A stretch of 64,000 nucleotides of DNA from Bradyrhizobium diazoefficiens (GCF_018129965.1 NZ_JAFCKW010000008.1:124001-188000); one strand, 5' to 3'; shown: positions 53,153-62,868, counted from the stretch's first letter. Numbers and translations: made by a program. The notes: generated by a model not told the origin, from the sequence alone.

Positions 53153-55260
53153 GCGGCTTCGGCGAAGGCCGGCGGACGCTGCCGCCACTTCCACAGCACC
53201 AGCACGGCGGAGAGTACGAAGCCCGCCGTGTCGCTGAAGGGGAAGTCGCCGAGCAGGCATAGCGCGGCACCGAGCGCCACCACGCGTTCGAGCAGCGTCA
53301 GCCGCGTGAACAGGAAGCCGATCGCGACCATGCCGAACAGCGCGATCGCCACCAGTGCCTTGAAGGTTGCCAGCGCCACGGCGCCGTAGAAGCCGAGCTT
53401 GACCGCCATGGGATCGCCGGCCTGCAGCATCAAGGCCGGCGAATAGACGAAGATGAAGGGGATGACGTAACCGGCGAGCGCGATGCGCATCGCCTCCCAG
53501 CCGATCTTGTCCGGATTCTCCTTCGCGATCGGCGCCGCCGCAAGCGCAGCCAGCGCCACCGGCGGCGAGAGGTCGGCCATAATGCCGTAATAGAACGCGA
53601 ACATGTGGCTCGCGATCAGAGGCACGCCGAGTTTCGCCAGCGCAGGCGCGGCGAGCGCGGCAGTGATGATGTAGGTCGGAATGGTCGGAATGCCGGTGCC
53701 GAGCAGGATCGACAGCAGCATGGTCATGATCAGCGCCAGGAACAGGCTCTTCTCGCCGAGACCGATCACCCAGCCGCCGAAGATGGTGCCGACGCCGGTC
53801 TGCGACATCATGCCGATGATGACGCCGACGATGGCGCAGGCCATGCCGACGGTGATGGCCGACTTCGCACTCTCCGCCAGCGCATCGCGGCAATCGCGCA
53901 AGGCCTTGAACCCGCCCCGGATGAAGGCCGTGATCACGATCAGACCGACGACGACGCCGGCGACCGGCACGATCTGGAGGCCGTCGCGCGACAGCGCGGC
54001 AACGACGAGCGCAAGCCCGATCCAGAAGATGTAGCGGATGACGTTCGAGGAAGCGCCGGCCGTGATGGCCGCGCCCAGGATCAGCCCCACCGTCAGCGCG
54101 AGGCCCATGCTGCCGGCATAGAGCGGCGTGAAGCCTTCGAATAGCATGTAGACGAGGGCGGCCAGTGGCAGCACGAGGTACCAGCGCGTCACCAGCGCCT
54201 TCCAGGCGTTCGGGATCTCCGAGCGCTTCATGCCGACGAGGCCGTGCTTGCCGGCTTCCAGATGCACCATCCAGAACGCCGAGGCGAAATAGAGGATGGC
54301 CGGGATCGCCGCCGCCTTGACGATTTCCGAGTACTGGACGCCGAGCGTCTCGGCCATGATGAAGGCGACCGCGCCCATCACCGGCGGCATGATCTGGCCA
54401 CCCATCGACGCCGTGGCCTCGACGCCGGCGGCAAAGGCGCGGCGGTAGCCGAACTTGATCATCAGCGGAATCGTGAACTGGCCGACCGTGACGACGTTGG
54501 CGACGCCCGAACCGGAAATCGTGCCCATCATGCCCGAGGCGAACACCGCGACCTTGGCAGGTCCGCCGCGGGTGCGGCCGAACAGCCCGAGCGAGACGTC
54601 GGTAAAGAGCTGGATCATGCCGGCGCGCTCCAGGAACGAGCCGAACAAAATGAACAGAAAGATGTAGGTCGCCGAGACGTAGATCGGCACGCCGTAAAAG
54701 CCTTCAGTGCCGAACGACAGATGCGTGACGATCTGGTCGAAGCCGTAGCCGCGATGGTTCAGCGGCGACGGCAGATATTGCCCGAAGAACCAGTAGAGCA
54801 GACACGCGCCGCACATCAGCGGCAGCGCCGCGCCCATCAGCCGCCGCGTGCCCTCGAAGATCAGCACCGCGAGCAGCGTGCCGACCGCGAGATCGAGCCT
54901 TGTCGGATCGCCGTCGCGGGCGATCAAATCGGCATAGAAGATCCACTGGTAGAGACCACAGAAGAAACCGGCTGCGCCGATCAGCCAGCCGAGCGCGCGG
55001 CCGGTATCGCTCCTGGCGGTGAAATTGGCGATCAGGCCGAAGGTGAGCAGGATCAGGAAGCCGACATGGACGCCGCGCACCACCTGGCTCGGCAGATAGT
55101 TGAAGGCGGCGACATAGAGCTGGAAGGCAGCGAAGGCGATGCCGATCCAGTAGGCGAGACGTCCCCACCAGCCCGGGCCGAAGCCCTCCGGAAAACCGTG
55201 CTCGAAATTGTCGAACTCGACCTTGATGGGCTCTGCGGTGCCCTCTGCCTTTTCCAGCAT
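53149..55260 (-). CDS. TRAP transporter fused permease (4TM/12TM, TAXI type)
   Basis: A 703-residue inner-membrane protein combining the small DctQ-like and large DctM-like subunits in one chain. SGSGVANVVTVGQFTIPLMI, ATASMGGQIMPPVMGAVAF and GTGIPTIPTYIITAALAAPAL are typical of the fused family. With the TAXI binding protein at 55422 it imports an organic acid (or similar solute) using an ion gradient. The N-terminal 25 residues are cytoplasmic and acidic. Confidence 0.9.
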   Translation of the reverse strand: MLEKAEGTAEPIKVEFDNFEHGFPEGFGPGWWGRLAYWIGIAFAAFQLYVAAFNYLPSQVVRGVHVGFLILLTFGLIANFTARSDTGRALGWLIGAAGFFCGLYQWIFYADLIARDGDPTRLDLAVGTLLAVLIFEGTRRLMGAALPLMCGACLLYWFFGQYLPSPLNHRGYGFDQIVTHLSFGTEGFYGVPIYVSATYIFLFILFGSFLERAGMIQLFTDVSLGLFGRTRGGPAKVAVFASGMMGTISGSGVANVVTVGQFTIPLMIKFGYRRAFAAGVEATASMGGQIMPPVMGAVAFIMAETLGVQYSEIVKAAAIPAILYFASAFWMVHLEAGKHGLVGMKRSEIPNAWKALVTRWYLVLPLAALVYMLFEGFTPLYAGSMGLALTVGLILGAAITAGASSNVIRYIFWIGLALVVAALSRDGLQIVPVAGVVVGLIVITAFIRGGFKALRDCRDALAESAKSAITVGMACAIVGVIIGMMSQTGVGTIFGGWVIGLGEKSLFLALIMTMLLSILLGTGIPTIPTYIITAALAAPALAKLGVPLIASHMFAFYYGIMADLSPPVALAALAAAPIAKENPDKIGWEAMRIALAGYVIPFIFVYSPALMLQAGDPMAVKLGFYGAVALATFKALVAIALFGMVAIGFLFTRLTLLERVVALGAALCLLGDFPFSDTAGFVLSAVLVLWKWRQRPPAFAEAA

Positions 55261-55315
55261 TTCAACCCATCCCCAATCGTCGAGCGCTTATAGCATCGGC
55301 ACGATCCATCCGCGC

Positions 55316-55402
55316 CGTCATGCCCGGGCTTGTCCCGGGCATCCACGATCTTTCTCGCCTGGCCTCAGAACGTGGATGGCCGGGACAAGCCCGGCCATGA
55401 CG
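55316..55402. repeat. Palindromic repeat between TRAP genes
   Basis: CGTCATGCCCGGGCTTGTCC (55316-) pairs with GGACAAGCCCGGCCATGACG (ending 55402). The inner ATCCACG/CGTGGAT arms pair as well. In transcripts it forms a long hairpin between the binding-protein and permease genes and could lower permease expression relative to the abundant binding protein. Confidence 0.8.
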
Positions 55403-55421
55403 TCCGACACCAGGAGCTGAC

Positions 55422-56369
55422 TTACTTGATCAGCCCTTTTTCCTTGTAATAGCGGATCGCGCCGGGGTGAAGCGGGACCGGGCTGCCATTAGCGGCCGAC
55501 TCGAGCTTGATCTCCTTGCCCGCGGCGTGGGCATTCTGCAATTCCGGCAGCGACTCGAACACCAGCTTCGTCATCTGATAGGCGAGATCGTCCGACACCG
55601 CCGAGCTGGTCACGAGATAGTTGACCACCGCCGCGGTCGGCACGTCCTTGTCCTGGCCGGTATAGGTGTTGGCCGGAATGATGGCCGAGATGAAGGGCGG
55701 ACCGATCTTGTCGACGGTCTCCTTCGGCACCGACACAACGGTGATCGGGCTCGAGGTCGAAAGATCCTTCAGCGAGGCCACGCCAAGGCCAGCCGACTGA
55801 AGCGTCGCACCCAGCTGGCGGTTCTTCATGAGGTCGACGGATTCGGCGAACGGCAGATACTCGACCTTGCCGAGGTCCTTGTAGCTCATGCCGGCCGCAG
55901 CCAGGATCGCACGGGAGTTGAGCTCGGTGCCCGATTTGGGCGCACCGACCGACAGGCTCTTGCCCTTGAGGTCCGCGAGCGTCTTGATGCCGGATTCCGT
56001 GGTCGCAACGATCTGGATGTAGTTCGGATAGATCGCGCCGATGGTCCTGAGCTTGTCGAGCTTGGTCTTGAAGCCGGCTTCCTCGTCGCCCTCCCAGGCG
56101 GCCTTGAGCGAGTCACCCAGCGTGAATGCCAGCTCGCCGCGGCCCTGCTGAAGCAGGATCAGGTTCTCGACCGAGGCCTTGGTGGCCTGCACCTGCGTCT
56201 TCACGTTCGGAATCTTGTCGCCGTAGATCTTTCCGATCGCGACCCCGAGCGGATAGTAGACGCCGGAGGTGCCTCCGGTCAGCACATTGATGAAGGATTG
56301 CGCCTGCGCGCAAGGTGCCGACGCCGCCAGAGCAAGAGCCGCGGCCACGCCGAAAATCGTCCGTTTCAT
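55422..56369 (-). CDS. TAXI-family TRAP solute-binding protein
   Basis: A 315-residue periplasmic protein. The signal peptide ends CAQAQS (about residue 24). The TAXI motif region reads INVLTGGTSGVYYPLGVAIGKIY. Later DLKGKSLSVGAPKSGTELNSRAIL matches the fold. It delivers a substrate to the fused permease encoded next; TAXI substrates known elsewhere include glutamate and other acids, but none can be inferred here. ATG 56369 has GGGGAG upstream. Confidence 0.9.
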   Translation of the reverse strand: MKRTIFGVAAALALAASAPCAQAQSFINVLTGGTSGVYYPLGVAIGKIYGDKIPNVKTQVQATKASVENLILLQQGRGELAFTLGDSLKAAWEGDEEAGFKTKLDKLRTIGAIYPNYIQIVATTESGIKTLADLKGKSLSVGAPKSGTELNSRAILAAAGMSYKDLGKVEYLPFAESVDLMKNRQLGATLQSAGLGVASLKDLSTSSPITVVSVPKETVDKIGPPFISAIIPANTYTGQDKDVPTAAVVNYLVTSSAVSDDLAYQMTKLVFESLPELQNAHAAGKEIKLESAANGSPVPLHPGAIRYYKEKGLIK

Positions 56370-56548
56370 GATTGTGTACTCCCCAAACCGGCGGGGAAGT
56401 TGGCCGGATGAGCGGTGCGGGTCAAGCCGTCCAATAGTCAAAACAGGACTGCGGTAAACGATTGACCCGACTTGATTTTTGGAACCCGGCGGGTGCGGCG
56501 AGGTGGCGCAGTCATGGACTTTGCCACCGCACCGTTACGGGCGTCGCT

Positions 56549-57028
56549 TCATTGAAACGTCATGTCCAGGCACTTGGAGATGTCGGAGCCGAGCCCGGAG
56601 GAGATGGTGATGCAGCCGCGGATCTTCTGCGCAGTCATGTCGGCTGCCCAGATCGAGTAGCCGCCGGGGCCGAAGAACGAGTTGGTGTTCGGCGGCTCGG
56701 TCTCGGTCGCGTCGAAATCATAGTGGCCATCGGTCTCGAAGATGCGCGGCTTCTTGGTGCAACCGCCATCGGTCTGGACGTTGATGACTTCCTTGTTGTC
56801 GCGGGTCAGCGCCAGCGAGACCTGGCAGCGGAAATATTCCGAGGTCCTGGTATTGAACAGATAGGTGTAGGACTTGCAGGTCGCGGTGTTCAGCTTGCCG
56901 GGGGCAAGGCCGCGGCTGCACGAAATCCGCTGGTTGTGGCTGAGCTGGTAGTCGTCGGCCCGGGCAGCCGGCACCAGCGCCGTCAGCAGCAGCGCGGCAG
57001 TCCCGCAAACTTTCATGACATGGCTCAT
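56549..57028 (-). CDS. Secreted hypothetical protein
   Basis: A 159-residue precursor with a signal peptide (MKVCGTAALLLTALVPAARA) and an ADDYQLSHNQ mature start. Six Cys are seen in the mature part (ISCSRGL, ATCKSY, FRCQVS, GGCTKK, GCITIS, SKCLDM), suggesting three disulfides. A compact periplasmic beta-rich domain is likely. No known family. ATG 57028 is chosen because GGTGGGG lies upstream; 57037 is possible. Confidence 0.65.
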   Translation of the reverse strand: MSHVMKVCGTAALLLTALVPAARADDYQLSHNQRISCSRGLAPGKLNTATCKSYTYLFNTRTSEYFRCQVSLALTRDNKEVINVQTDGGCTKKPRIFETDGHYDFDATETEPPNTNSFFGPGGYSIWAADMTAQKIRGCITISSGLGSDISKCLDMTFQ

Positions 57029-57219
57029 ACGAATCATCCCCACCCATATTTTTGTCGAATTGCGTTCTAGACGGAAAGCGGAACATAGTCGCGAGGGGGC
57101 GAAGGGAAAATCACAAACTGCTGGTCAGGACGTGATGCGCCGCGGCGCTCTTGCGAATTGACCCGGACGCGCCGTTCGTGATTTGTTCAAGTCCGGCGCC
57201 CATGACGGTGAGGATGATA

Positions 57220-57537
57220 ATGGCATTTCCAACGAAGACATTTGCACTTGCTTCAATGGCCCTCTTAGCCGCGCTCGGCGCATTGGCCGGGCCCGCATCG
57301 GCTCAGACCGCGGCCACACCATGGGAGCTCAAGCCCGATACCGGCTACGCCTATGACAAGGACGGCAAGACCTTCTCCTACAAGATGGGCACCAGCAATG
57401 CCGGCGAACTGCTGAAGGGCGCCAAGAAAGTGCCGAAGGGCACGCTGTTCTTCATCGGCCACAACGGCCAGCTCTACATGCGCAGCGGTCCCTATCTCGA
57501 GGGCGACGGCAAGTTCAAGTTCGGGTCGGATCAATAG
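57220..57537 (+). CDS. Small secreted hypothetical protein
   Basis: A 105-residue precursor. The signal peptide (FALASMALLAALGALAGPASA) is followed by a mature 77-residue domain with YAYDKDGKTFSYKMGTSNA and GTLFFIGHNGQLYM, a beta-sheet-like pattern. AGGA lies 6 bases before ATG 57220. Similar small periplasmic proteins are frequent in Bradyrhizobium. Function unknown. Confidence 0.65.
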   Translation: MAFPTKTFALASMALLAALGALAGPASAQTAATPWELKPDTGYAYDKDGKTFSYKMGTSNAGELLKGAKKVPKGTLFFIGHNGQLYMRSGPYLEGDGKFKFGSDQ

Positions 57538-57576
57538 GCGACGGGCGCCGCGGGCGGCAGCGCAGCCACGCACTCG

Positions 57577-57681
57577 CTGTCATCGTCCGCGAAGGCGGAC
57601 GATCCAGTATTCCAGAGGCCGTCGTGATCGAATCGAAGATCCGCGCCGTACTGGATGCCCCGGTCAAGCCCGGCATGTCAG
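57577..57681. repeat. Degenerate palindromic repeat
   Basis: CTGTCATCGTCCGCGAAGGC followed by GGACGATCCAGTA faces an opposite arm TACTGGATGCCCCGGTCAAG and CCCGGCATGTCAG. The two arms belong to different repeat families (CGTCCGC and CCCGGG types), so it looks like a hybrid of two elements. Confidence 0.55.
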
Positions 57682-57707
57682 CGGAAGGTGTGGCAGGGTG
57701 ACCTGCC

Positions 57708-58937
57708 CTAAAACGCCCCCGCCAGCTCCCTTGCGCCGGCGTTGTTGCTGTTCGAGTCCATCCGCGTATCGGTGATCGCGAGCAGCTTCGCCACCGTGTT
57801 GTGGCGGATTGCGACCGGGTTGCGCTCATAGCCGCCGCGCTGGAAAAAATTCGAGGTCGGCACCTGCTCGCGCATCGCCTGCGGCATGGTCACCATGTCG
57901 AGGCCGGTGCCGTCGCCGGTGAGGTTCATCATCTCGAGCTCGGCCGCAGTGAGCGGGCGGGTGTAGCCCTTGGCGCGGGCGAACAGCACCGACGTCAGCA
58001 GCTTGTGGGTCTGCAGCATCGGGCCGATGTCGATGTCGAGCACCATCGCATGCATGGCCCAGCCCTGCGCGGTGTTGCCGATCTTCTCGTGCTCCGACCA
58101 GGTGTCCGGAACCGATTTCGCCTGCGCCACCATCTTCTTGAGAACGACAAGCTTGTGCTCGAGCGACTGACGTGCCGGGCCCGAGGTTCGCGCCACCTTG
58201 TCCGAGAGCGCGCGAATGAATTCATGCCCCTGCTCGGCAAGCAGCTCGACGCTGTTGGTGGTCAGGAGCTGGTTGTAGCCCATCGCGGTCGAGATCGCGC
58301 GCTTGCCACCATGCTCGATGCCCGCCTGCACGTCGTAACTGCCGGTGCCGCCGGTCTCGAACGCATAGACGCGCACCGCCTGCTCGCGCGTCAGGCCGGA
58401 GGCGAGCGCGTATCGCGCATAGGCGCGCTTGAACTCGATCTCGGAGGCGGGCCGCTGCGGCGTGAACTGATAGAGTTTCTGCGCCGCGCGCAGCAGATCT
58501 GCGACCACGGGGATCGGCTTTCGCTCGGGGCGCTCCGGGGTTTGCTCGGGCTCCGGGTTCACCGGCCGCTTCGGCCCGTTGTAGAGAGGCGGATGCTCCA
58601 GCACGTAGTCGTCCAGCGTGATCTGCTGTCCGCTGCGCCGCTTGGCATTGCGGCCTTTGCGCTTCTCCGAGATCTGGCTCCAATAGGCGCCGGCCTCCTC
58701 GTCGAACGCGGCGCGCGCAGCCTGATATTCCTGCAGCTTGCGGCGATATTCGAGCACGGCCGGCGAGGCGCCCCCGCCTTGCGCAAAGAACTGCGACAGC
58801 AACTGGGCCTTGGCATCGCGGACGGCCGGCGGCAGCGCGCCCATCTCGCCGCCACGCGCGGCGGGCGCGAGCAGGAGAAGCGCGAGTGGAACCAGCGCAA
58901 AGGGAACTGCCAGGCCATTTCGAATCGATCGGTGCAT
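57708..58937 (-). CDS. Secreted protein with transglycosylase-like core
   Basis: A 409-residue precursor with signal peptide (LVPLALLLLAPAARG). A charged region with coiled-coil character precedes a domain around residues 155-260. It contains YAFETGGTGSYDVQAG and, 15 residues later, STAMGYNQLL, recalling the Glu and GxMQ motifs of SLT lytic transglycosylases. If so, Glu in FETGG would be catalytic (inference). It probably acts on peptidoglycan in the periplasm. The fold match needs structure prediction. Confidence 0.6.
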   Translation of the reverse strand: MHRSIRNGLAVPFALVPLALLLLAPAARGGEMGALPPAVRDAKAQLLSQFFAQGGGASPAVLEYRRKLQEYQAARAAFDEEAGAYWSQISEKRKGRNAKRRSGQQITLDDYVLEHPPLYNGPKRPVNPEPEQTPERPERKPIPVVADLLRAAQKLYQFTPQRPASEIEFKRAYARYALASGLTREQAVRVYAFETGGTGSYDVQAGIEHGGKRAISTAMGYNQLLTTNSVELLAEQGHEFIRALSDKVARTSGPARQSLEHKLVVLKKMVAQAKSVPDTWSEHEKIGNTAQGWAMHAMVLDIDIGPMLQTHKLLTSVLFARAKGYTRPLTAAELEMMNLTGDGTGLDMVTMPQAMREQVPTSNFFQRGGYERNPVAIRHNTVAKLLAITDTRMDSNSNNAGARELAGAF

Positions 58938-58993
58938 GCCGCCCTCTTAGCAGGCATGAGGTAACCGTCACGTTAACGCGCCGTTTACCATCG

Positions 58994-59620
58994 TCACGTC
59001 CAGGCGAAGACCGGCTGTTCCAGTTCGGTGACGCGGGTGTGCCGGCCCGCCAGCACCTCGCGGAACTGATAGATCAGCGCCGCCGTCGGCGCGTGGATCA
59101 GGCTCATCTGGTGATGAAAGCGGATGACGCGGCGGGTGCTTTCGGGGATGTCGGTGAAATCGAACGCGTCGTCACGCTCGATCGTATGAAGCGCGATGCG
59201 GTGGACCGATGCGACCTCGTCCGGGTTGGGACGGATCGCGATACTGTCCGCGGCCCAGACCACCACCGGCGTGATCAGATAACCGGAGCGGGTTGGATAG
59301 TCGTCGAGCAGGCCGAGCACCGCGTCGGCAGAGAGCTTGAGCGCGAGCTCTTCCTCCAGTTCGCGCAGCGCGGCCTCGACCGGCGTCTCGCCGGCATCGC
59401 AGCGTCCGCCCGGCAGCGCCCATTGGCCGCGATGGGCGCGCAAATGTGAGGCGCGCTTGGTGAGCAGGAATGCCGTGTCCTCGCCGTCATGGGCTTCGGT
59501 CAGCGCCAGCACCACTGCGGCACGCTTCAGGACCGACGGCTCGGCCGCGTCGGGCAGCCGCGCAAAGGCCGCACAGGCCTCTGCGATATTCCGTCTGGTG
59601 GCATCGCCGAAAGCTCTCAT
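58994..59620 (-). CDS. Nudix hydrolase, CoA-pyrophosphatase type
   Basis: A 208-residue protein. The Nudix box GGRCDAGETPVEAALRELEE follows RASHLRAHRGQWALPGG, matching the CoA pyrophosphatase (NudL/YeaB) group. It would split CoA or related dinucleotide derivatives into phosphopantetheine and ADP parts. The last residues GRHTRVTELEQPVFAWT are also typical. It is divergent from the PaaI-type thioesterase with only 29 bases between starts. Confidence 0.85.
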   Translation of the reverse strand: MRAFGDATRRNIAEACAAFARLPDAAEPSVLKRAAVVLALTEAHDGEDTAFLLTKRASHLRAHRGQWALPGGRCDAGETPVEAALRELEEELALKLSADAVLGLLDDYPTRSGYLITPVVVWAADSIAIRPNPDEVASVHRIALHTIERDDAFDFTDIPESTRRVIRFHHQMSLIHAPTAALIYQFREVLAGRHTRVTELEQPVFAWT

Positions 59621-59649
59621 GATGCTTGACTACACCAGGACTGCATCTG

Positions 59650-60120
59650 ATGAAACGAGCAGAGAAGATACGCCCCGCAAGGATGAACGGTGAAATGACG
59701 ACAAAGGCCGCCGCAAGGCTGAAATCAGACGGCTGGACCATCCTGGAAACCACCGGCTTCCTGCATCTGATCGGCCCGTTGTGGGAGCGCAAGTTCGACG
59801 GCCGCTACGAATTCGCTCTCGCCACCGAAGACAAGCACCACAACCGCCGCGGCATGGTCCAGGGCGGCGTGATGATGACCTTTGCCGACCGCACCTGCGG
59901 CATGGCCGCCCGCTATGCCTCGGGCAAGGACTATCTGGCGACGGTGCAGCTCGACACCCATTTCGTCGAGGCCGGCAAGATCGGCGACATCCTGATCTCC
60001 CGCCCCCGCGTGGTGCGCACCACGCGCAGCCTGATCTTCATGAGCACCGAGCTCAGCGTGGACGATCGCTGCGTGGTGATGGCCAATGGCGTGTTCAAGA
60101 TCTTGAAGGGGCCGGAATAG
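59650..60120 (+). CDS. PaaI-type acyl-CoA thioesterase
   Basis: A 156-residue hot-dog protein. GMVQGGVMMTFADRTCGMAA carries the HGG-like catalytic loop, here QGG with Asp in ADRTCG. TVQLDTHFVEAGKIGDIL follows as the second core strand pair. It hydrolyses acyl- or aryl-CoA esters. The start is uncertain among ATG 59650, 59683 and 59695; 59650 has GGA 9 bases upstream. Confidence 0.8.
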   Translation: MKRAEKIRPARMNGEMTTKAAARLKSDGWTILETTGFLHLIGPLWERKFDGRYEFALATEDKHHNRRGMVQGGVMMTFADRTCGMAARYASGKDYLATVQLDTHFVEAGKIGDILISRPRVVRTTRSLIFMSTELSVDDRCVVMANGVFKILKGPE

Positions 60121-60134
60121 GCTCCAGACCCACC

Positions 60135-60254
60135 GCTGTCATTCGCCGCGCAGGCGAGGAATCCAGTGCGCCGCGGCCGCTCCGTATCACTTCTCTGTCT
60201 CTGGGATACTGGATCGCCCGCCCCCGTGCGCAAGAGCGCACAAGGCGGGCGATG
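60135..60254. repeat. Degenerate palindromic repeat
   Basis: GCTGTCATTCGCCGCGCAGG and GAATCCAGT face ACTGGATCGCCCGCC and AAGGCGGGCGATGA. It lies between the thioesterase and aldo/keto reductase genes. Just beyond it, GTCATTGCGAGCAGC at 60289 starts another truncated repeat. Confidence 0.6.
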
Positions 60255-60344
60255 ATACCGAAGATGGGGCATGAGCGCGACTTCAATCCCGTCATTGCGA
60301 GCAGCAGCTGGCTATGCTCCTCTCCATCGAAATGAGGACCTACC

Positions 60345-61355
60345 ATGCAATACCGCCAGCTCGGCCGAAGCGGCCTGAAAGTGTCGCCGATCTGTCTGGG
60401 GACCATGATGTTCAGCGGGCCGACCGATGAGGCCGCATCGAAACGGATCATCGGCAAGGCACACGAGGCCGGCATCAATTTCATCGACACCGCGGACGCC
60501 TATTCGAAGGGCGCATCCGAAGAGGTCGTGGGGCGTGCGATCGCCGGCAACCGTCACGCCTGGGTGCTCGCGACAAAGCTCGCCAATCCCATGGGCAACG
60601 ATCCCAACCGGGTCGGACTGTCACGGCGCTGGGTGCTGCAGGCCGCCGATGAAAGCCTGAAGCGGCTCGGCACCGACCACATCGATATCTATTATCTTCA
60701 CAAGGAAGACCACGCGACCCCGCTGGAAGAGACCGTGCGCGCGATGGGCGACCTGATCCGGTCAGGCAAGGTGCGCTATTTCGACGTCTCCAATTACCGC
60801 GCCTGGCGCGTCGCCGAGATCTGCAACATCTGCGACCGGCTCGGCATCGACCGGCCCGCGGTGAGCCAGCCTTACTACAACGCCATGAACCGGATGCCCG
60901 AGGTCGAGCATTTTCCGGCCTGCTCCTATTACGGCCTCGGCATCGTGCCCTACAGCCCGCTGGCGCGCGGCGTGCTCACCGGCAAATACAAACCGGACGC
61001 GGTGCCCGACAAGGAGACGCGCGCGGGCCGCAACGACACCCGCATGATGCAGACCGAATGGCGGCCGGAATCGCTTCAGCTCGCGCAGGAGATCAAGTGC
61101 CATGCCGAGGCGAAAGGCATCACCGCCGGCCAGTTCGCGGTCGCCTGGGTGCTGAACTCCGCCTTCGTCTCGTCGATCGTGGCGGGCCCCCGCACCGAGG
61201 AGCAATGGGACGGCTATATCAACGCGCTCGACTATCGCATCACTGCGGATGACGAGGCCCTGATCGACCGGCTGGTCGTTCCCGGCCATCCCTCGACGCC
61301 CGGCTACAACGACCCCGCCTACCCGATCGAGGGCCGCCGCGCGCGGACGGCATGA
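60345..61355 (+). CDS. Aldo/keto reductase
   Basis: A 336-residue AKR of the large bacterial group (YajO/AKR12-like). MQYRQLGRSGLKVSPICLGTM is the typical N-terminus. The catalytic tetrad is recognisable as D52 and Y57 in FIDTADAYSKG, Lys in VLATKL, and His in YYLHKED. A C-terminal NADPH loop is near GPRTEEQ. It reduces carbonyls with NADPH; substrate unknown. GAGGACCTACC precedes the ATG. Confidence 0.9.
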   Translation: MQYRQLGRSGLKVSPICLGTMMFSGPTDEAASKRIIGKAHEAGINFIDTADAYSKGASEEVVGRAIAGNRHAWVLATKLANPMGNDPNRVGLSRRWVLQAADESLKRLGTDHIDIYYLHKEDHATPLEETVRAMGDLIRSGKVRYFDVSNYRAWRVAEICNICDRLGIDRPAVSQPYYNAMNRMPEVEHFPACSYYGLGIVPYSPLARGVLTGKYKPDAVPDKETRAGRNDTRMMQTEWRPESLQLAQEIKCHAEAKGITAGQFAVAWVLNSAFVSSIVAGPRTEEQWDGYINALDYRITADDEALIDRLVVPGHPSTPGYNDPAYPIEGRRARTA

Positions 61356-61368
61356 GACGGTGACGCCA

Positions 61369-62682
61369 ATGACGCAGGAAGACCGCTACGGACTGCCGCT
61401 CTCCACCTCGTCGCACGAGGCTGCATCGGCCTATCGCGAGGGCGTCGATCTCATGCTCTCGGGGTGGACCGGCACGGGGGAGACGCTGGAGCGTGCCATT
61501 GCGGCCGATCCGGATTTCGCGCTGCCTCAGATCGCCCGTGCCCGCCTGCATGCGTTCTACCAGCAGGGCGATCTTGCGCGGAAGAAGGCGGCGGTCGCAC
61601 GCGACCTCGTCGCCAGACGCGGCACGGAGCGTGAGCGCTCGCATGTCGAGACACTGGCGCTCGCGATCGAAGGACGGCTGCCGGAGGCGATCGCGGCGAT
61701 GCTGAAGCACATCGACGCATGGCCGCGCGATGCCGTGGTGCTGTCGCTGCCGCTCGGCGCGTTCGGCCTGTTCGCCTTCTCCGGCATGGCCGATCACGAC
61801 CGCGCGCGCCACGAGCTGTGCGAGAGCGTCGTACAACACTATGGCGAGGACTGGTGGTTCCTCACCATGTCCGGCTGGGCGATGACCGAGAATGGCGACG
61901 TCGCGCGCGGCCGCGCCGTCACCGAACGCGGTTTTGATCTGCGCAGGGCGAACGCCCACGCCGCGCACGCGGTGCTGCACGCGATGTTCGAGGACGGCTC
62001 GATCGAGGCGGCGGATCGGCTCGTCGATGAATGGATTCCGACTTACGACCGCGCCGGTATCCTGCACGGCCATATCCGCTGGCACCAGGCGCTCGGCGCG
62101 CTCGAGCATAGCGATGCCGCGCGGGCGCTGGCGATCTATGCCGACGTGCTCCAGCCAAAGGCGACGCAGGCGCCGCCACTCAACGTCATCACCGATGGTG
62201 CCTCGCTGCTCTGGCGTTTGGCGACATATGGCCACACCGTGCCGAAGCCGCTCTGGCTTGAGGCCGACGCCGCCGCGCAAAAACTGTTTCCGAAGTCGGG
62301 GCTGCCCTTCGCCGACGTTCATATGGCGCTGTTCGCCGCGGCCACGCAAAATCGCGAGGCGCTTGCCGCGCGCCTTGCCGTGATCGAGCAGCGGCTCGCT
62401 GACGGAAAGCTGCCGGCCGGCCCCGTGGTGCCTGCGATCTGTCGCGCGCTCGCCGCCTTTGCCGACGAGGACTACGCGGCGTGCGTGCAGACTCTGACGC
62501 CTGTGCTCGCCGAGGTCGCACGCATCGGCGGTAGCCATGCCCAGCGCGAATTGATCGAGGATACCTTTATCGTCGCCCTGATGCGCAGCGGAGAGCTGCC
62601 GCGCGCCCGCGCGCTGCTGGATGCCCGACTGCACCGCCGGCCCTCGCTGCGCGATACGCGCTGGCAGGCGGCGATGAGCTAG
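61369..62682 (+). CDS. TTC38-like tetratricopeptide repeat protein
   Basis: A 437-residue helical-repeat protein beginning MTQEDRYGLPLSTSSHEAAS. Helix pairs such as TLERAIAADPDFALPQIARA, then HAFYQQGDLARKKAA are TPR-like. The overall plan resembles the TTC38 family, found in bacteria and eukaryotes, with unknown function. It starts 13 bases after the aldo/keto reductase stop, so they are likely co-transcribed. ATG 61369 is favoured over GTG 61360. Confidence 0.75.
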   Translation: MTQEDRYGLPLSTSSHEAASAYREGVDLMLSGWTGTGETLERAIAADPDFALPQIARARLHAFYQQGDLARKKAAVARDLVARRGTERERSHVETLALAIEGRLPEAIAAMLKHIDAWPRDAVVLSLPLGAFGLFAFSGMADHDRARHELCESVVQHYGEDWWFLTMSGWAMTENGDVARGRAVTERGFDLRRANAHAAHAVLHAMFEDGSIEAADRLVDEWIPTYDRAGILHGHIRWHQALGALEHSDAARALAIYADVLQPKATQAPPLNVITDGASLLWRLATYGHTVPKPLWLEADAAAQKLFPKSGLPFADVHMALFAAATQNREALAARLAVIEQRLADGKLPAGPVVPAICRALAAFADEDYAACVQTLTPVLAEVARIGGSHAQRELIEDTFIVALMRSGELPRARALLDARLHRRPSLRDTRWQAAMS

Positions 62683-62868
62683 CTCTGCCACGAAAAAAAC
62701 ACGGGTCTGGCCGCAAGTGCCTGCTACGACGCAGGCGATCGGGGGCGAATCGCCAAGGGGTGGGGTGGTGGTAGTCCAGTCTGGTTTCGCAGCACGAACG
62801 GAATCGCAACCAATTTGCGGCTGGATGGGCACAGGGCGGAACTTTCCCGCTTTCGTGTCCCCTGGCAC

